Assembly: GCA_030285985.1 (NCBI GenBank)
Contig: CP127384.1
Span: 1,786,501 to 1,850,500, forward strand
From: Aquidulcibacter paucihalophilus
GTDB taxonomy: Bacteria > Pseudomonadota > Alphaproteobacteria > Caulobacterales > Caulobacteraceae
DNA: 64,000 nt
Reading direction: 5' to 3'
This document shows, in pieces, positions 9,179-19,860 of the stretch; the first letter of the stretch is position 1; every line of letters starts with the position of its first letter. The notes below the pieces were generated by a model, which was not told the origin of the DNA, searched no databases, and worked only from the letters and a program-made list of their open reading frames with translations. The position numbers and the translations under genes were made by a program.

Positions 9179-10164
9179 AGCCGCCACTCCCGCGCCGCTC
9201 GCCAGGCGATCATCGCGAACAGGGGCGCACCGACCAGGGCGGTGAACACCCCCAGCTTCAGTTCCTGATCCGTCGGGCTCATCCGCGCCAGCAGGTCCGC
9301 GACCACCAGCATCAGCCCGCCCGCCAGCGCGGACGGCAGCAGCAGCCGTCCGGGATCCCCCCGCACCGCGCTGCGCACCAGATGGGGGGCCGCCAGACCG
9401 ACAAAGCCGATCACGCCGGCGACCGCCACAGCGGCACCCGTGGCCAGGGCCGTGGCCAGCAGGGCCAGCAGTCGGAGCCGCGCCATCGGCAGGCCCGAGG
9501 TTCGCGCCGTCTCCTCGCCGAGACTGAGCATCCGCAGCCCCGGTGCCGCCAGCGCAGCCAGCGCACCGGCCACCAGGACCGCCGGCGTGACCCAGGCCAC
9601 ATCGATCCAGCTACGGTTCTGTACCGAGCCCAGCAGCCAGCTCATCACCTCCGCCGCGGCGATCGGCGACGGCGACAGGTTGAAGATCAGGGCCGTGGCC
9701 GCGCCGGCAAAACTCGACACCGCCACGCCGAACAGGATCAGCGCCTCCGGCGACCGCACCCGCGCCGAGAACAGGATCAGCAGGCCACCCGCCAGCCCGG
9801 CCCCCAGAAGCGCCGAGACCTCCACCGCGCCCGGTGCCGCAGCCGCACCGAGCACGATCGCCGCCGCGGCCGCCAGCGCCGCCGACGCCGACACGCCCAG
9901 CACGCCCGGATCGGCCAGCGGATTGCGTAACAACCCCTGCATCACTGCCCCAGACAGGCCCAGCGCCGCGCCGACCATCAGGGCCGTCGCCACGCGCGGC
10001 GCCCGCACCTGCCACAACACCTCCGCTGGACCCGAACCCGGATCGGCAAAGGCCTGGCTCATCTGCGCCATGTCGAAAACGGTCTCGCCCAGCAGGATTC
10101 CCAACGCGGACGCCGCCAGGATCAGGCCGGCCAGGACCAGCGTCAGCCGGGAGGGCCGCGTCAT
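9175..10164 (-). CDS. FecCD/BtuC-family ABC permease
   Basis: 329-residue integral membrane permease with about ten hydrophobic segments. Family features: VRAPRVATALMVGAALGLSG near residue 53, QGLLRNPLADPGVLGVS near 75, and the C-terminal cytoplasmic loop with GFVGLAAPHLVR, which contacts the ATPase. These are standard for the vitamin B12, haem and ferric-siderophore importer family. ATG 10164 overlaps the binding-protein stop (ATGA) and the stop overlaps the ATPase start (GTGA), so the three transporter subunits are translationally coupled. Confidence 0.94.
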   Translation of the reverse strand: MTRPSRLTLVLAGLILAASALGILLGETVFDMAQMSQAFADPGSGPAEVLWQVRAPRVATALMVGAALGLSGAVMQGLLRNPLADPGVLGVSASAALAAAAAIVLGAAAAPGAVEVSALLGAGLAGGLLILFSARVRSPEALILFGVAVSSFAGAATALIFNLSPSPIAAAEVMSWLLGSVQNRSWIDVAWVTPAVLVAGALAALAAPGLRMLSLGEETARTSGLPMARLRLLALLATALATGAAVAVAGVIGFVGLAAPHLVRSAVRGDPGRLLLPSALAGGLMLVVADLLARMSPTDQELKLGVFTALVGAPLFAMIAWRAAREWRL

Positions 10165-10958
10165 GATCCGGCCTTCAGCATCGCCGCCGCATCGGCCGCG
10201 AACCAGGCAGGACAGGTCAGGGCCGCTGCCGGCAGTCTCGCAGACACCTTGCCCCGGGCCGCCCTCTGCACGACCGGATGCCGACCCGGGCCACGCCAGT
10301 CGCCCCGCACCTGATCGAAGAAGCCCAGCACGAACCGGGCGGGCGGATACAGGGCGATCCGCTCCACGCTGACCGGCGCGAAGAACGGCCCGGGGGCCGC
10401 ATTGGCGAATCCGGCTGCCGCCAGAATGGCGTCCACCAGCGTACCTCTGCCCGCGGTGAAGCCTCCCGCGGTCAGATACAGGGCCGATGGCCTGGGGGCC
10501 AAGGGTCCCAGGGCGGCCGCGCGCAGCCTCGCATCCATCCGCGCCGTCAGGGCCTGGCCCCGTTCCGGCACGCCCAGTCCTTGCGCGACTGTGCGAATAT
10601 CCGCCCTTACTCCGTTGAAATCGGTTGCATCCTCGATCGTCACGACCCGCACACCGGTCGCTTCAAGACGGGCCAGAAGACGGGGCTCTCCGCCCCAGTA
10701 GCGGACGACCACATCGGGCCGGAAGGCGATCGCCGCCTCGAGCGTCGGCCGCACCCGCCGCCGTCCAGCGGCCGCGTCCCGAAGCCAGGCATCGGGATCG
10801 TCGGCGCGGGGCGAAAGGGCCAGTTCAGCATCCGGCCGCAGCGCCAGCACATACTGGTCGGCGCACTGGTCCAACGCCATGACCCGCAACGGCCGGGCCT
10901 CGGCAACGCCGGCTCCGAGCAGCACCAGTCCGGCCAGCGTCCCCGCCAGCCGCCTCAC
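10161..10958 (-). CDS. Periplasmic substrate-binding protein, BtuF/FecB type
   Basis: 265-residue periplasmic binding protein of the cluster A-II type (PF01497-like). The GTG start at 10958 is set by a GTGA overlap with the TetR stop and yields a clean signal peptide: two arginines, then LAGTLAGLVLLGAGVAEA with an Ala-x-Ala site. The mature part opens with RVMALDQCADQYVLAL, the usual first lobe, then ELALSPRADDP and the long helix region. It contains conserved Cys residues (DQC, LTCPAWF). Ligand is probably cobalamin, haem or a siderophore; no TonB receptor gene or cobalamin riboswitch is seen nearby to decide. Confidence 0.85.
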   Translation of the reverse strand: MRRLAGTLAGLVLLGAGVAEARPLRVMALDQCADQYVLALRPDAELALSPRADDPDAWLRDAAAGRRRVRPTLEAAIAFRPDVVVRYWGGEPRLLARLEATGVRVVTIEDATDFNGVRADIRTVAQGLGVPERGQALTARMDARLRAAALGPLAPRPSALYLTAGGFTAGRGTLVDAILAAAGFANAAPGPFFAPVSVERIALYPPARFVLGFFDQVRGDWRGPGRHPVVQRAARGKVSARLPAAALTCPAWFAADAAAMLKAGS

Positions 10959-11629
10959 GGCTTCAGCAGGCCTGCGAACAAACCGTCCAGCAGGGTCGTA
11001 ACCAGGGTGTCGCGCTCGACCCAGTCGAAATACGGCTTGGTGATCACCAGTGACACCACCCCGTGGCACCCGGCCCACAGCGCCTGAGCCGTCGTCGGCG
11101 CATCGCCCCGCAGCAACCCGGCCGCCTCGGCGTCCCGGACCACGGCTTCGAACGACCGGTAGAGGCCCCCGCCCAGTTCCTGCGCCGCTGACTGGGCACC
11201 GTGCTGAAGCTCAACCGGACGGGTCATATAGATCAGCCGGTAGGCGTTCGGATTGGCGAAGCCGAATTCGACATAGGCGCGCAGCATGCGCCGCAGCCGT
11301 TCGTCCGGCCCGCCGGGTTCGGCCACGATCGACTGGTTCATCTCCAGCAGGGCGGCAAAGGCCTGCCGGCAGATCTCGTGCAGGATCTCGCCCTTCTCGG
11401 CGAAATGCATGTAGAGCGCGGTCGAGGACAGGCCGACCTCGTCCGCGATCTTGCGGATCGTCGCCCCCTCATAGCCGTGCTCGACGAAGATGCGTTCCGC
11501 CGCGGCGAGGATTTCCGCGCGGCGGGCATGGCCCTCGCCCTTGGGCTTGCGCTGGGAACGCAGGTTGAGAGGGGTGGCGGCAACAGTCACGCGGGCGGCT
11601 CCGGACGTCGGGGTCCTGAATAGCGACAT
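10955..11629 (-). CDS. TetR/AcrR-family transcriptional regulator
   Basis: 224-residue repressor-type regulator. The N-terminal helix-turn-helix is clear: AEILAAAERIFVEHGYEGAT followed by IRKIADEVGLSSTALYMHF near residues 38-75. The C-terminal ligand domain contains YVEFGFANPNAYRLIYMTRP, typical of the WHG-type TetR C-terminus. ATG 11629 has a GGGGA ribosome-binding site; an earlier TTG is unlikely. It is the first gene of the transporter operon and overlaps the binding-protein gene by four bases, so it probably regulates its own operon. A palindrome at 11668 upstream is a candidate operator. Its effector is unknown. Confidence 0.9.
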   Translation of the reverse strand: MSLFRTPTSGAARVTVAATPLNLRSQRKPKGEGHARRAEILAAAERIFVEHGYEGATIRKIADEVGLSSTALYMHFAEKGEILHEICRQAFAALLEMNQSIVAEPGGPDERLRRMLRAYVEFGFANPNAYRLIYMTRPVELQHGAQSAAQELGGGLYRSFEAVVRDAEAAGLLRGDAPTTAQALWAGCHGVVSLVITKPYFDWVERDTLVTTLLDGLFAGLLKP

Positions 11630-11667
11630 TCCCCGCCCCACGCCAATCGCTTGCAGCGCGCGAATCG

Positions 11668-11683
11668 CCAAGGTAACCCTTGG
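11668..11683. promoter_or_regulatory. Inverted repeat, candidate TetR operator
   Basis: Perfect inverted repeat CCAAGG-TAAC-CCTTGG in the 140-base region between the divergent tetR and glycosyltransferase genes. On the plus strand it overlaps the -10 position of a possible promoter (TTGCAG at 11651, 17-base spacer, TAACCC at 11674). Assignment to the neighbouring TetR is inference from position. Confidence 0.4.
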
Positions 11684-11769
11684 TAGTGGAGAGAGTTCAG
11701 CTCAGCGATCTGGAAGATCGCCGGCGAGACGCCGCGCGATACGGACCGCCGCTCGACCAGAGCGCGTCC

Positions 11770-13188
11770 ATGCGGGCCTTTGCACCCGTTCAGATCCTCT
11801 GCCTTGCGGCCGCGGCGGCGGCGGGAGCGCTCTCGCTCAGGTTCTGGCCCGGGGGAGTCTCCGATGGGCTCATTACCGTCGCGGCGCTCGCCTTCCTGAC
11901 CGTCGCGATCTGGCGCGTTGTCCTCATTCTGCTCAGCGCAGCGCCCCCGCGCGAAGCGCCGATCCCGGCGATCTGGCCACGCTACACCGTGCTGGCGGCC
12001 TTGCATGATGAAGCCGACATCGTCGGCCAGCTGGTCGAACGCCTCTCGCGCATCGACTACCCGCCCGACCGGCTTCAGGGCTTTCTGGTGCTGGAAGCCC
12101 ACGACCACGAAACGATCGCCGCCGCCCTGGCCGCGCCCCGTCCGGACTGGCTGGACGTGCTGGTGACCCCGCCCGGCAAACCCCAGACCAAACCGCGCGC
12201 CCTCAACTTCGCCCTGACCCATGCCACGGGCGCGCTCCTGACTGTCTATGACGCCGAGGATGCACCCCATCCCGCCCAGCTTCGGGAGGCCGCCGCACGG
12301 TTCGCTGACGACCGCGATGGCCGTCTGGCCTGCTTGCAGGCGCCGCTTCGGATCCGCGCGCCGGTCAGCGCTGGATCCCGCTTCATCGACCGTCAATTCG
12401 CCGCTGAATATGCGGGGCTGTTCGAGACCATCCTGCCCGGCATGGCGCGGCTGCGCCTGCCCTTCCCGCTCGGCGGCACCAGCAACCATTTCCGCGTCGA
12501 CGTCCTTCGCGCCATCGGCGGCTGGGATGCGTGGAATGTGACCGAGGACGCCGATCTGGGCTTCCGGCTCTGGAGCCGGGGCTGGACCCTCGGTGTAATA
12601 GCGCACCCGACCTGGGAGGCACCGCCCGGGGGTTTGGCGCACTGGCTGCCGCAAAGGACCCGCTGGCTTAAGGGCTATCTCCAGACCTGGGGTGTCCACA
12701 CCCGCCGGCCATGGCAACTGGGCTGGCGGGGCCTGCTGGCGCTGGCCATGACCCTTGGCGCGGGCCTCGTTTCGGCGGCGATCCATGGCCTGACCCTCGC
12801 CTGGGTCGCGGCGACTGCGCTGGTATCCGTCATGGCCGGCCTGCCGCCGGAGACGCCGGTCCTGGCGCTCTGCGTCCTGGTGCTCGGCACGGCCTCCGCA
12901 TGGCTGTCCTGCGCCATCGGGGCAAGGCGGGCCGGAGCGCCCTATGACGCCGGGGACATGATCCGGGCACCGGCCTACTGGGCCCTTCTGTCACTCGCCT
13001 TCGCCCATGCGGCATGGCGTCTGGTGCTCGACCCCTTCGCCTGGGACAAGACCCCTCATCGGCGTGACCCGGCCGCCGACGCGGAATCGCTCCCTGCCGC
13101 CGACGGAGAAACACACGACATGCTGGACGCGACCGCGCCTCTCCGCCTATCAGCGGGTCATGCCGCCGCGCCTCAACCCGTCGCCTGA
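11770..13188 (+). CDS. Family 2 glycosyltransferase, membrane-bound
   Basis: Processive-type inverting glycosyltransferase, 472 residues from ATG 11770. Two N-terminal hydrophobic helices precede the catalytic domain, which shows YTVLAALHDEAD, the DAEDAP acidic motif near residue 160, TEDADLGFR near 257 (catalytic acid) and QRTRWLKG near 300, the order found in cellulose-synthase-like and NfrB-like enzymes. Three to four C-terminal membrane helices follow. A GTG at 11686 would add 28 residues and might be leaderless if the TTGCAG/TAACCC promoter is used. Sugar donor and acceptor are unknown. The end overlaps the next gene by 29 bases and its last ~30 residues look like out-of-family sequence (see findings). 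Confidence 0.85.
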   Translation: MRAFAPVQILCLAAAAAAGALSLRFWPGGVSDGLITVAALAFLTVAIWRVVLILLSAAPPREAPIPAIWPRYTVLAALHDEADIVGQLVERLSRIDYPPDRLQGFLVLEAHDHETIAAALAAPRPDWLDVLVTPPGKPQTKPRALNFALTHATGALLTVYDAEDAPHPAQLREAAARFADDRDGRLACLQAPLRIRAPVSAGSRFIDRQFAAEYAGLFETILPGMARLRLPFPLGGTSNHFRVDVLRAIGGWDAWNVTEDADLGFRLWSRGWTLGVIAHPTWEAPPGGLAHWLPQRTRWLKGYLQTWGVHTRRPWQLGWRGLLALAMTLGAGLVSAAIHGLTLAWVAATALVSVMAGLPPETPVLALCVLVLGTASAWLSCAIGARRAGAPYDAGDMIRAPAYWALLSLAFAHAAWRLVLDPFAWDKTPHRRDPAADAESLPAADGETHDMLDATAPLRLSAGHAAAPQPVA

Positions 13189-14050
13189 GACCCTCGTCAC
13201 CCGCGCCTGGGCGGACTACGCCCTGCTGGACAGCGGCGGCGGGCGCAAGCTCGAGCGCTACGGCCGCCACACCGTGGTCCGCCCCGAGCCCCAGTGCTTC
13301 TGGTCACCGCGTGATCCCGCCGCCTTCGACGCCGCCGACGCGGTCTTCGATCCGACGGACGAGGACGAGACGGGCCGCTGGCGGTTCGCGGGCAATCCGA
13401 TCGACAGCTTCCCCCTGGCCTGGCGCGACGTGCGCTTCACCAGCCGCTTCACGCCCTTCCGCCACCTCGCCTTCTTCCCCGAACAGGCCGCCAACTGGGA
13501 GTGGCTGGACGGGCGGATCCGGCGACTGAACAGGCCGCGGATCCTGAACCTGTTCGGCTACACCGGCGTGGCCAGCCTGGCCTGCGCGGCGGCCGGCGCG
13601 GAGGTAACCCACGTCGACGCCTCCAAGAAGTCGGTCGCCTGGGCCCGCGAAAACGCCGAACTGTCCGGCATGGCCGACAAACCAATCCGCTGGATCGTCG
13701 AGGATGCCCGCAAATACGTTGCCCGCGAGGTCCGGCGCGGCTCGAAATATGACGGCATCATCCTGGACCCGCCGAAATACGGGCGCGGCCCGACCGGTGA
13801 GGTCTGGCGGCTGTTCGAGGACATGCCGGCCCTGTTGAAGGACTGCGCCGCCCTTCTGTCGGACGACGCCTCCTTCCTGTTGCTCAACGCCTATGCCGCC
13901 CGCGTCTCCGGCCTGTCCCTGGCCCATCTGATGGCGGAGGCCACCGCCGATCGCGGCGGGGTCATCGACTGGGGCGAACTGGCCCTGGCCGAGGACGGCC
14001 CGGACGGCCGCGCCATCGGCCTCAGCTTCTTCGCGCGCTGGTCGGCATGA
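13160..14050 (+). CDS. Class I SAM-dependent methyltransferase (RlmI/K-like)
   Basis: 296-residue methyltransferase related to the SAM domain of 23S rRNA m5C/m2G enzymes (PF10672 type), lacking a PUA domain. Seen: DYALLDSGGGRKLERYG near the N-terminus, FGYTGVASLACAAAGAEVTHVDAS (SAM motif I and II, in two parts), and the catalytic-loop motif ILDPPKYGRGPTGE near residue 198. The DPPKYGRGP motif is typical of RNA cytosine/guanine methyltransferases. ATG 13160 is the best start in frame but lies inside the glycosyltransferase gene and has no clear ribosome-binding site. The next gene, a SpoU methyltransferase, overlaps by ATGA, suggesting a small RNA-modification operon. Target base is unknown. 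Confidence 0.88.
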   Translation: MPPRLNPSPETLVTRAWADYALLDSGGGRKLERYGRHTVVRPEPQCFWSPRDPAAFDAADAVFDPTDEDETGRWRFAGNPIDSFPLAWRDVRFTSRFTPFRHLAFFPEQAANWEWLDGRIRRLNRPRILNLFGYTGVASLACAAAGAEVTHVDASKKSVAWARENAELSGMADKPIRWIVEDARKYVAREVRRGSKYDGIILDPPKYGRGPTGEVWRLFEDMPALLKDCAALLSDDASFLLLNAYAARVSGLSLAHLMAEATADRGGVIDWGELALAEDGPDGRAIGLSFFARWSA

Positions 14051-14844
14051 GCGACCGCCTCATCACCTCCCTGACCAATGACACGGTCAAGAACGTCCGC
14101 GCCCTGCACATGCGCAAGGAACGCGAAGCGACGGGTCAGTTCCTCGCTGAAGGCCTCAAGTTCATCGGTGAAGCCCTTGATCAGCAACGCGCTCCGCGCC
14201 TGTTGCTGGTCGGCGAGGACGCCCGTCCGCATCCCATTCTGGAGCGCGCCCGCGAGGCGACCCGCGCCGCCGGCGGCGAGGTCGTGGTCGTCACCCACGC
14301 CATCCTCGAGAAGATCAGCCGTCGCGACAATCCGCAGACGGTGCTGGGCGTCTTCGACCAGGTCTACACACCCCTGTCCGCGATCCAGCCCGCCTCGGCC
14401 CCGGCCTGGGTGGCGCTGGAGCAGGTCCGTGATCCCGGCAATCTGGGCACCATCATCCGCACGGCTGACGCGGCCGGCTGCGGCGGCGTCATCCTGATCG
14501 GCGACTGCGTGGATCCCTTCTCCGTCGAGGCTGTGCGGGCCACCATGGGGTCGGTCTTCGCCGTCGCCATCGCCCGCGCCACCCCGGCAGAGTTCATCGC
14601 CTGGCGCCAGATGTGGCCCGGCAGCGTCATCGGCACCCGGCTGGACGCCACGGTCGGCCACCACGACGCCGCCATCGCCTATCCGGCCCTGATCCTGATG
14701 GGCAATGAACAGGCCGGCCTGACCGATACGCTCGCCGCGGCCTGCGACGTCAATGTGAAGATTCCCATGCGCGGCAGGGCCGACAGCCTCAACCTCGCCG
14801 TGGCCACCGGCATCATGGTCTATGCGGTCACCGACAAGGCCTGA
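14047..14844 (+). CDS. TrmH/SpoU-family RNA 2'-O-methyltransferase
   Basis: 265-residue SPOUT methyltransferase that probably methylates a ribose 2'-OH in tRNA or rRNA. An N-terminal L30e-like substrate-binding domain (FLAEGLKFIGEAL) is followed by the three SpoU motifs: VRDPGNLGTIIRTADAAG near 135, ILMGNEQAGL near 217, and IPMRGRADSLNLAVATGIM near 240, which form the trefoil knot and SAM site. The ATG overlaps the preceding methyltransferase stop as ATGA. A second SpoU-family gene lies near 48.5 kb; the two differ in length and sequence. Confidence 0.93.
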   Translation: MSDRLITSLTNDTVKNVRALHMRKEREATGQFLAEGLKFIGEALDQQRAPRLLLVGEDARPHPILERAREATRAAGGEVVVVTHAILEKISRRDNPQTVLGVFDQVYTPLSAIQPASAPAWVALEQVRDPGNLGTIIRTADAAGCGGVILIGDCVDPFSVEAVRATMGSVFAVAIARATPAEFIAWRQMWPGSVIGTRLDATVGHHDAAIAYPALILMGNEQAGLTDTLAAACDVNVKIPMRGRADSLNLAVATGIMVYAVTDKA

Positions 14845-14926
14845 ACCTCGCCGCGTATGACGGCGGATTAACTTGCCGCGCTCCGCCCGGCGGGCCAGCC
14901 TTGGGAGATCTCATCCGGGGCATTCC

Positions 14927-16108
14927 ATGCGTACCTTGCTGACCCTGCTGCTCGTCCTTGGCTGCGCCGCCTCACCGGCGCGCGCCCAGGCACAGCGGTC
15001 TGAACCGACGGCCGAGGCCTTCCGCGAGGACGCGCTTTCGATCGAAGGCCTGATCAACAGCCAGTACGCCTATCTGGACCGCTTCCCGGACGGCGCCATG
15101 CCGATGAGCCCCGCCCTGCGCGCCGAGGCCGGCGCGGTCGCGGACCGTCGCTCGCTGCTGCGATACGCCGAACACGCCATCGCGGCCCTGGCTGATCACC
15201 ACGCCATCACCGGTGCCTCCTTCGCCGACAGCTGGGGCCTCGTACCCAGCTATTCCGATCTCTGGATCGAGCCGGAGGGCGACATCTGGAAAATCACTGC
15301 CGTGCGCGAGGGATCGCCGGCGGCCGGGGCCGGGATCCGCCCCGGTGACCGTCTTCTGGCCATCGGCGAAACCCCTGCCGCCGACGCCGTCGCCGCTTTC
15401 TGGGCCGAGCTGGGTCTTGAACCGACCGGAGACCGTGCCGGCTACGCCGCCCGTGTTCTGGCCGCGGGCCGCCGCAACCGGGCGCGTGACCTGACCCTGC
15501 GCGACGCCTCGGGGATCGAACGCCGCCTGACCCTGCCCAACCTCTACGCCGCCGGCCCCGGCGCGCGGCCGCCGGTCTCCGTCCATGAGGCCGGCGATGC
15601 CCTTGTGATCCGGTTCAATGACTCGCTCGGTGAGGACGCAACCGTCGCCGCCTTTGACGCCGCCATGGCCACCGCCCGACCCGGCCAGCCCGTCGTGCTC
15701 GATCTCACCGACACCGCCAGCGGCGGCAATACCGTGATCGCCCGCGCGGTCATGGGCTGGCTTGTGGATGCGCCCACCGTCTACCAGATCCACAACCTGC
15801 CCGCCGAGGAACGCGAGACCGGCGTGCCGCGCCAGTGGATCGAACAGGTCCTGCCCCGGCCCGGCAAACGCCACCGGGGCTCAGTCACCGTCCGCGTCGG
15901 CCGCTGGACCGGCAGTATGGGCGAGGGCCTGGCCGTCGGGATGGAGGCCCTGGGCGCGGATGTCGTCGGCGACCAGATGGCCGGGCTGCTCGGTGCCATC
16001 TACGATCACCGGCTGCCGAACTCAGGCCTGGTCATCAAACTGCCGACCGAGCGGCTCTATGCCGTCGACGGGACGCCGCGCGAAACGTTCAGACCGCGGC
16101 CCGAGTGA
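14927..16108 (+). CDS. S41-family (C-terminal processing) peptidase-like protein, secreted
   Basis: 393-residue exported protein. ATG 14927 gives a Sec signal peptide (LLTLLLVLGCAASPARA, cleavage after Ala-x-Ala). The middle holds a PDZ-like segment (GSPAAGAGIRPGDRLLAIG near residue 140). The C-terminal half has the tail-specific protease fold: VVLDLTDTASGGNTVIARA near 265 and the putative catalytic Ser in GRWTGSMGEGLAVGMEALG near 330. The Lys of the usual Ser-Lys dyad is not obvious to me. It stands alone between the SpoU gene and convergent dnaE; peptide substrate unknown. Confidence 0.8.
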   Translation: MRTLLTLLLVLGCAASPARAQAQRSEPTAEAFREDALSIEGLINSQYAYLDRFPDGAMPMSPALRAEAGAVADRRSLLRYAEHAIAALADHHAITGASFADSWGLVPSYSDLWIEPEGDIWKITAVREGSPAAGAGIRPGDRLLAIGETPAADAVAAFWAELGLEPTGDRAGYAARVLAAGRRNRARDLTLRDASGIERRLTLPNLYAAGPGARPPVSVHEAGDALVIRFNDSLGEDATVAAFDAAMATARPGQPVVLDLTDTASGGNTVIARAVMGWLVDAPTVYQIHNLPAEERETGVPRQWIEQVLPRPGKRHRGSVTVRVGRWTGSMGEGLAVGMEALGADVVGDQMAGLLGAIYDHRLPNSGLVIKLPTERLYAVDGTPRETFRPRPE

Positions 16109-16144
16109 GCAACGGGCGCCGAGCCCGCCAACCGCGCACAGCCT

Positions 16145-19627
<3,483 letters not shown>

Positions 19628-19634
19628 CCCCGAC

Positions 19635-19724
19635 TCACGAAATCAGGAAGGCCGCCTGCCACGCCATCCAAACGAAGCCGCCGCACGACGCAAGCGACAG
19701 CATATCCCTCATCCAACGCGCCAT
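19635..19724 (-). CDS. 29-residue putative membrane peptide, dnaE leader ORF
   Basis: Very short ORF found by eye: it begins MARWMRDML and ends AAFLIS, with one hydrophobic stretch of ~20 residues after a basic N-terminus. Its ATG at 19724 has a GGGGA ribosome-binding site six bases upstream and lies ~26 bases after the expected transcription start. The TGA is only seven bases before the dnaE ATG, so translation may be coupled. It could be a small membrane protein or simply a leader that sets dnaE translation. Family unknown to me. Confidence 0.5.
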   Translation of the reverse strand: MARWMRDMLSLASCGGFVWMAWQAAFLIS

Positions 19725-19745
19725 GATCTTGTCCCCAGATTGCGT

Positions 19746-19785
19746 GTTCTGCCTATGTTCTATGTTGCGGGTTTGTTCTCGTCAA
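19746..19785 (-). promoter_or_regulatory. dnaE promoter with overlapping LexA (SOS) box
   Basis: Minus strand: -35 TTGACG (19785-19780), 17-base spacer, -10 TAGAAC (19762-19757). A perfect alphaproteobacterial LexA box GTTC-N7-GTTC (plus strand 19746-19760) covers the -10 region, so bound LexA would block this promoter. It also lies upstream of the divergent aconitase X gene, which could be affected. Confidence 0.7.
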
Positions 19786-19860
19786 GGGGCCCTGTGGCAC
19801 CGGCACTGCCGCTACCAAAACGCCCTTGCCTGCCCTCTCCCTGCATGGCTTCGTGCCGCC

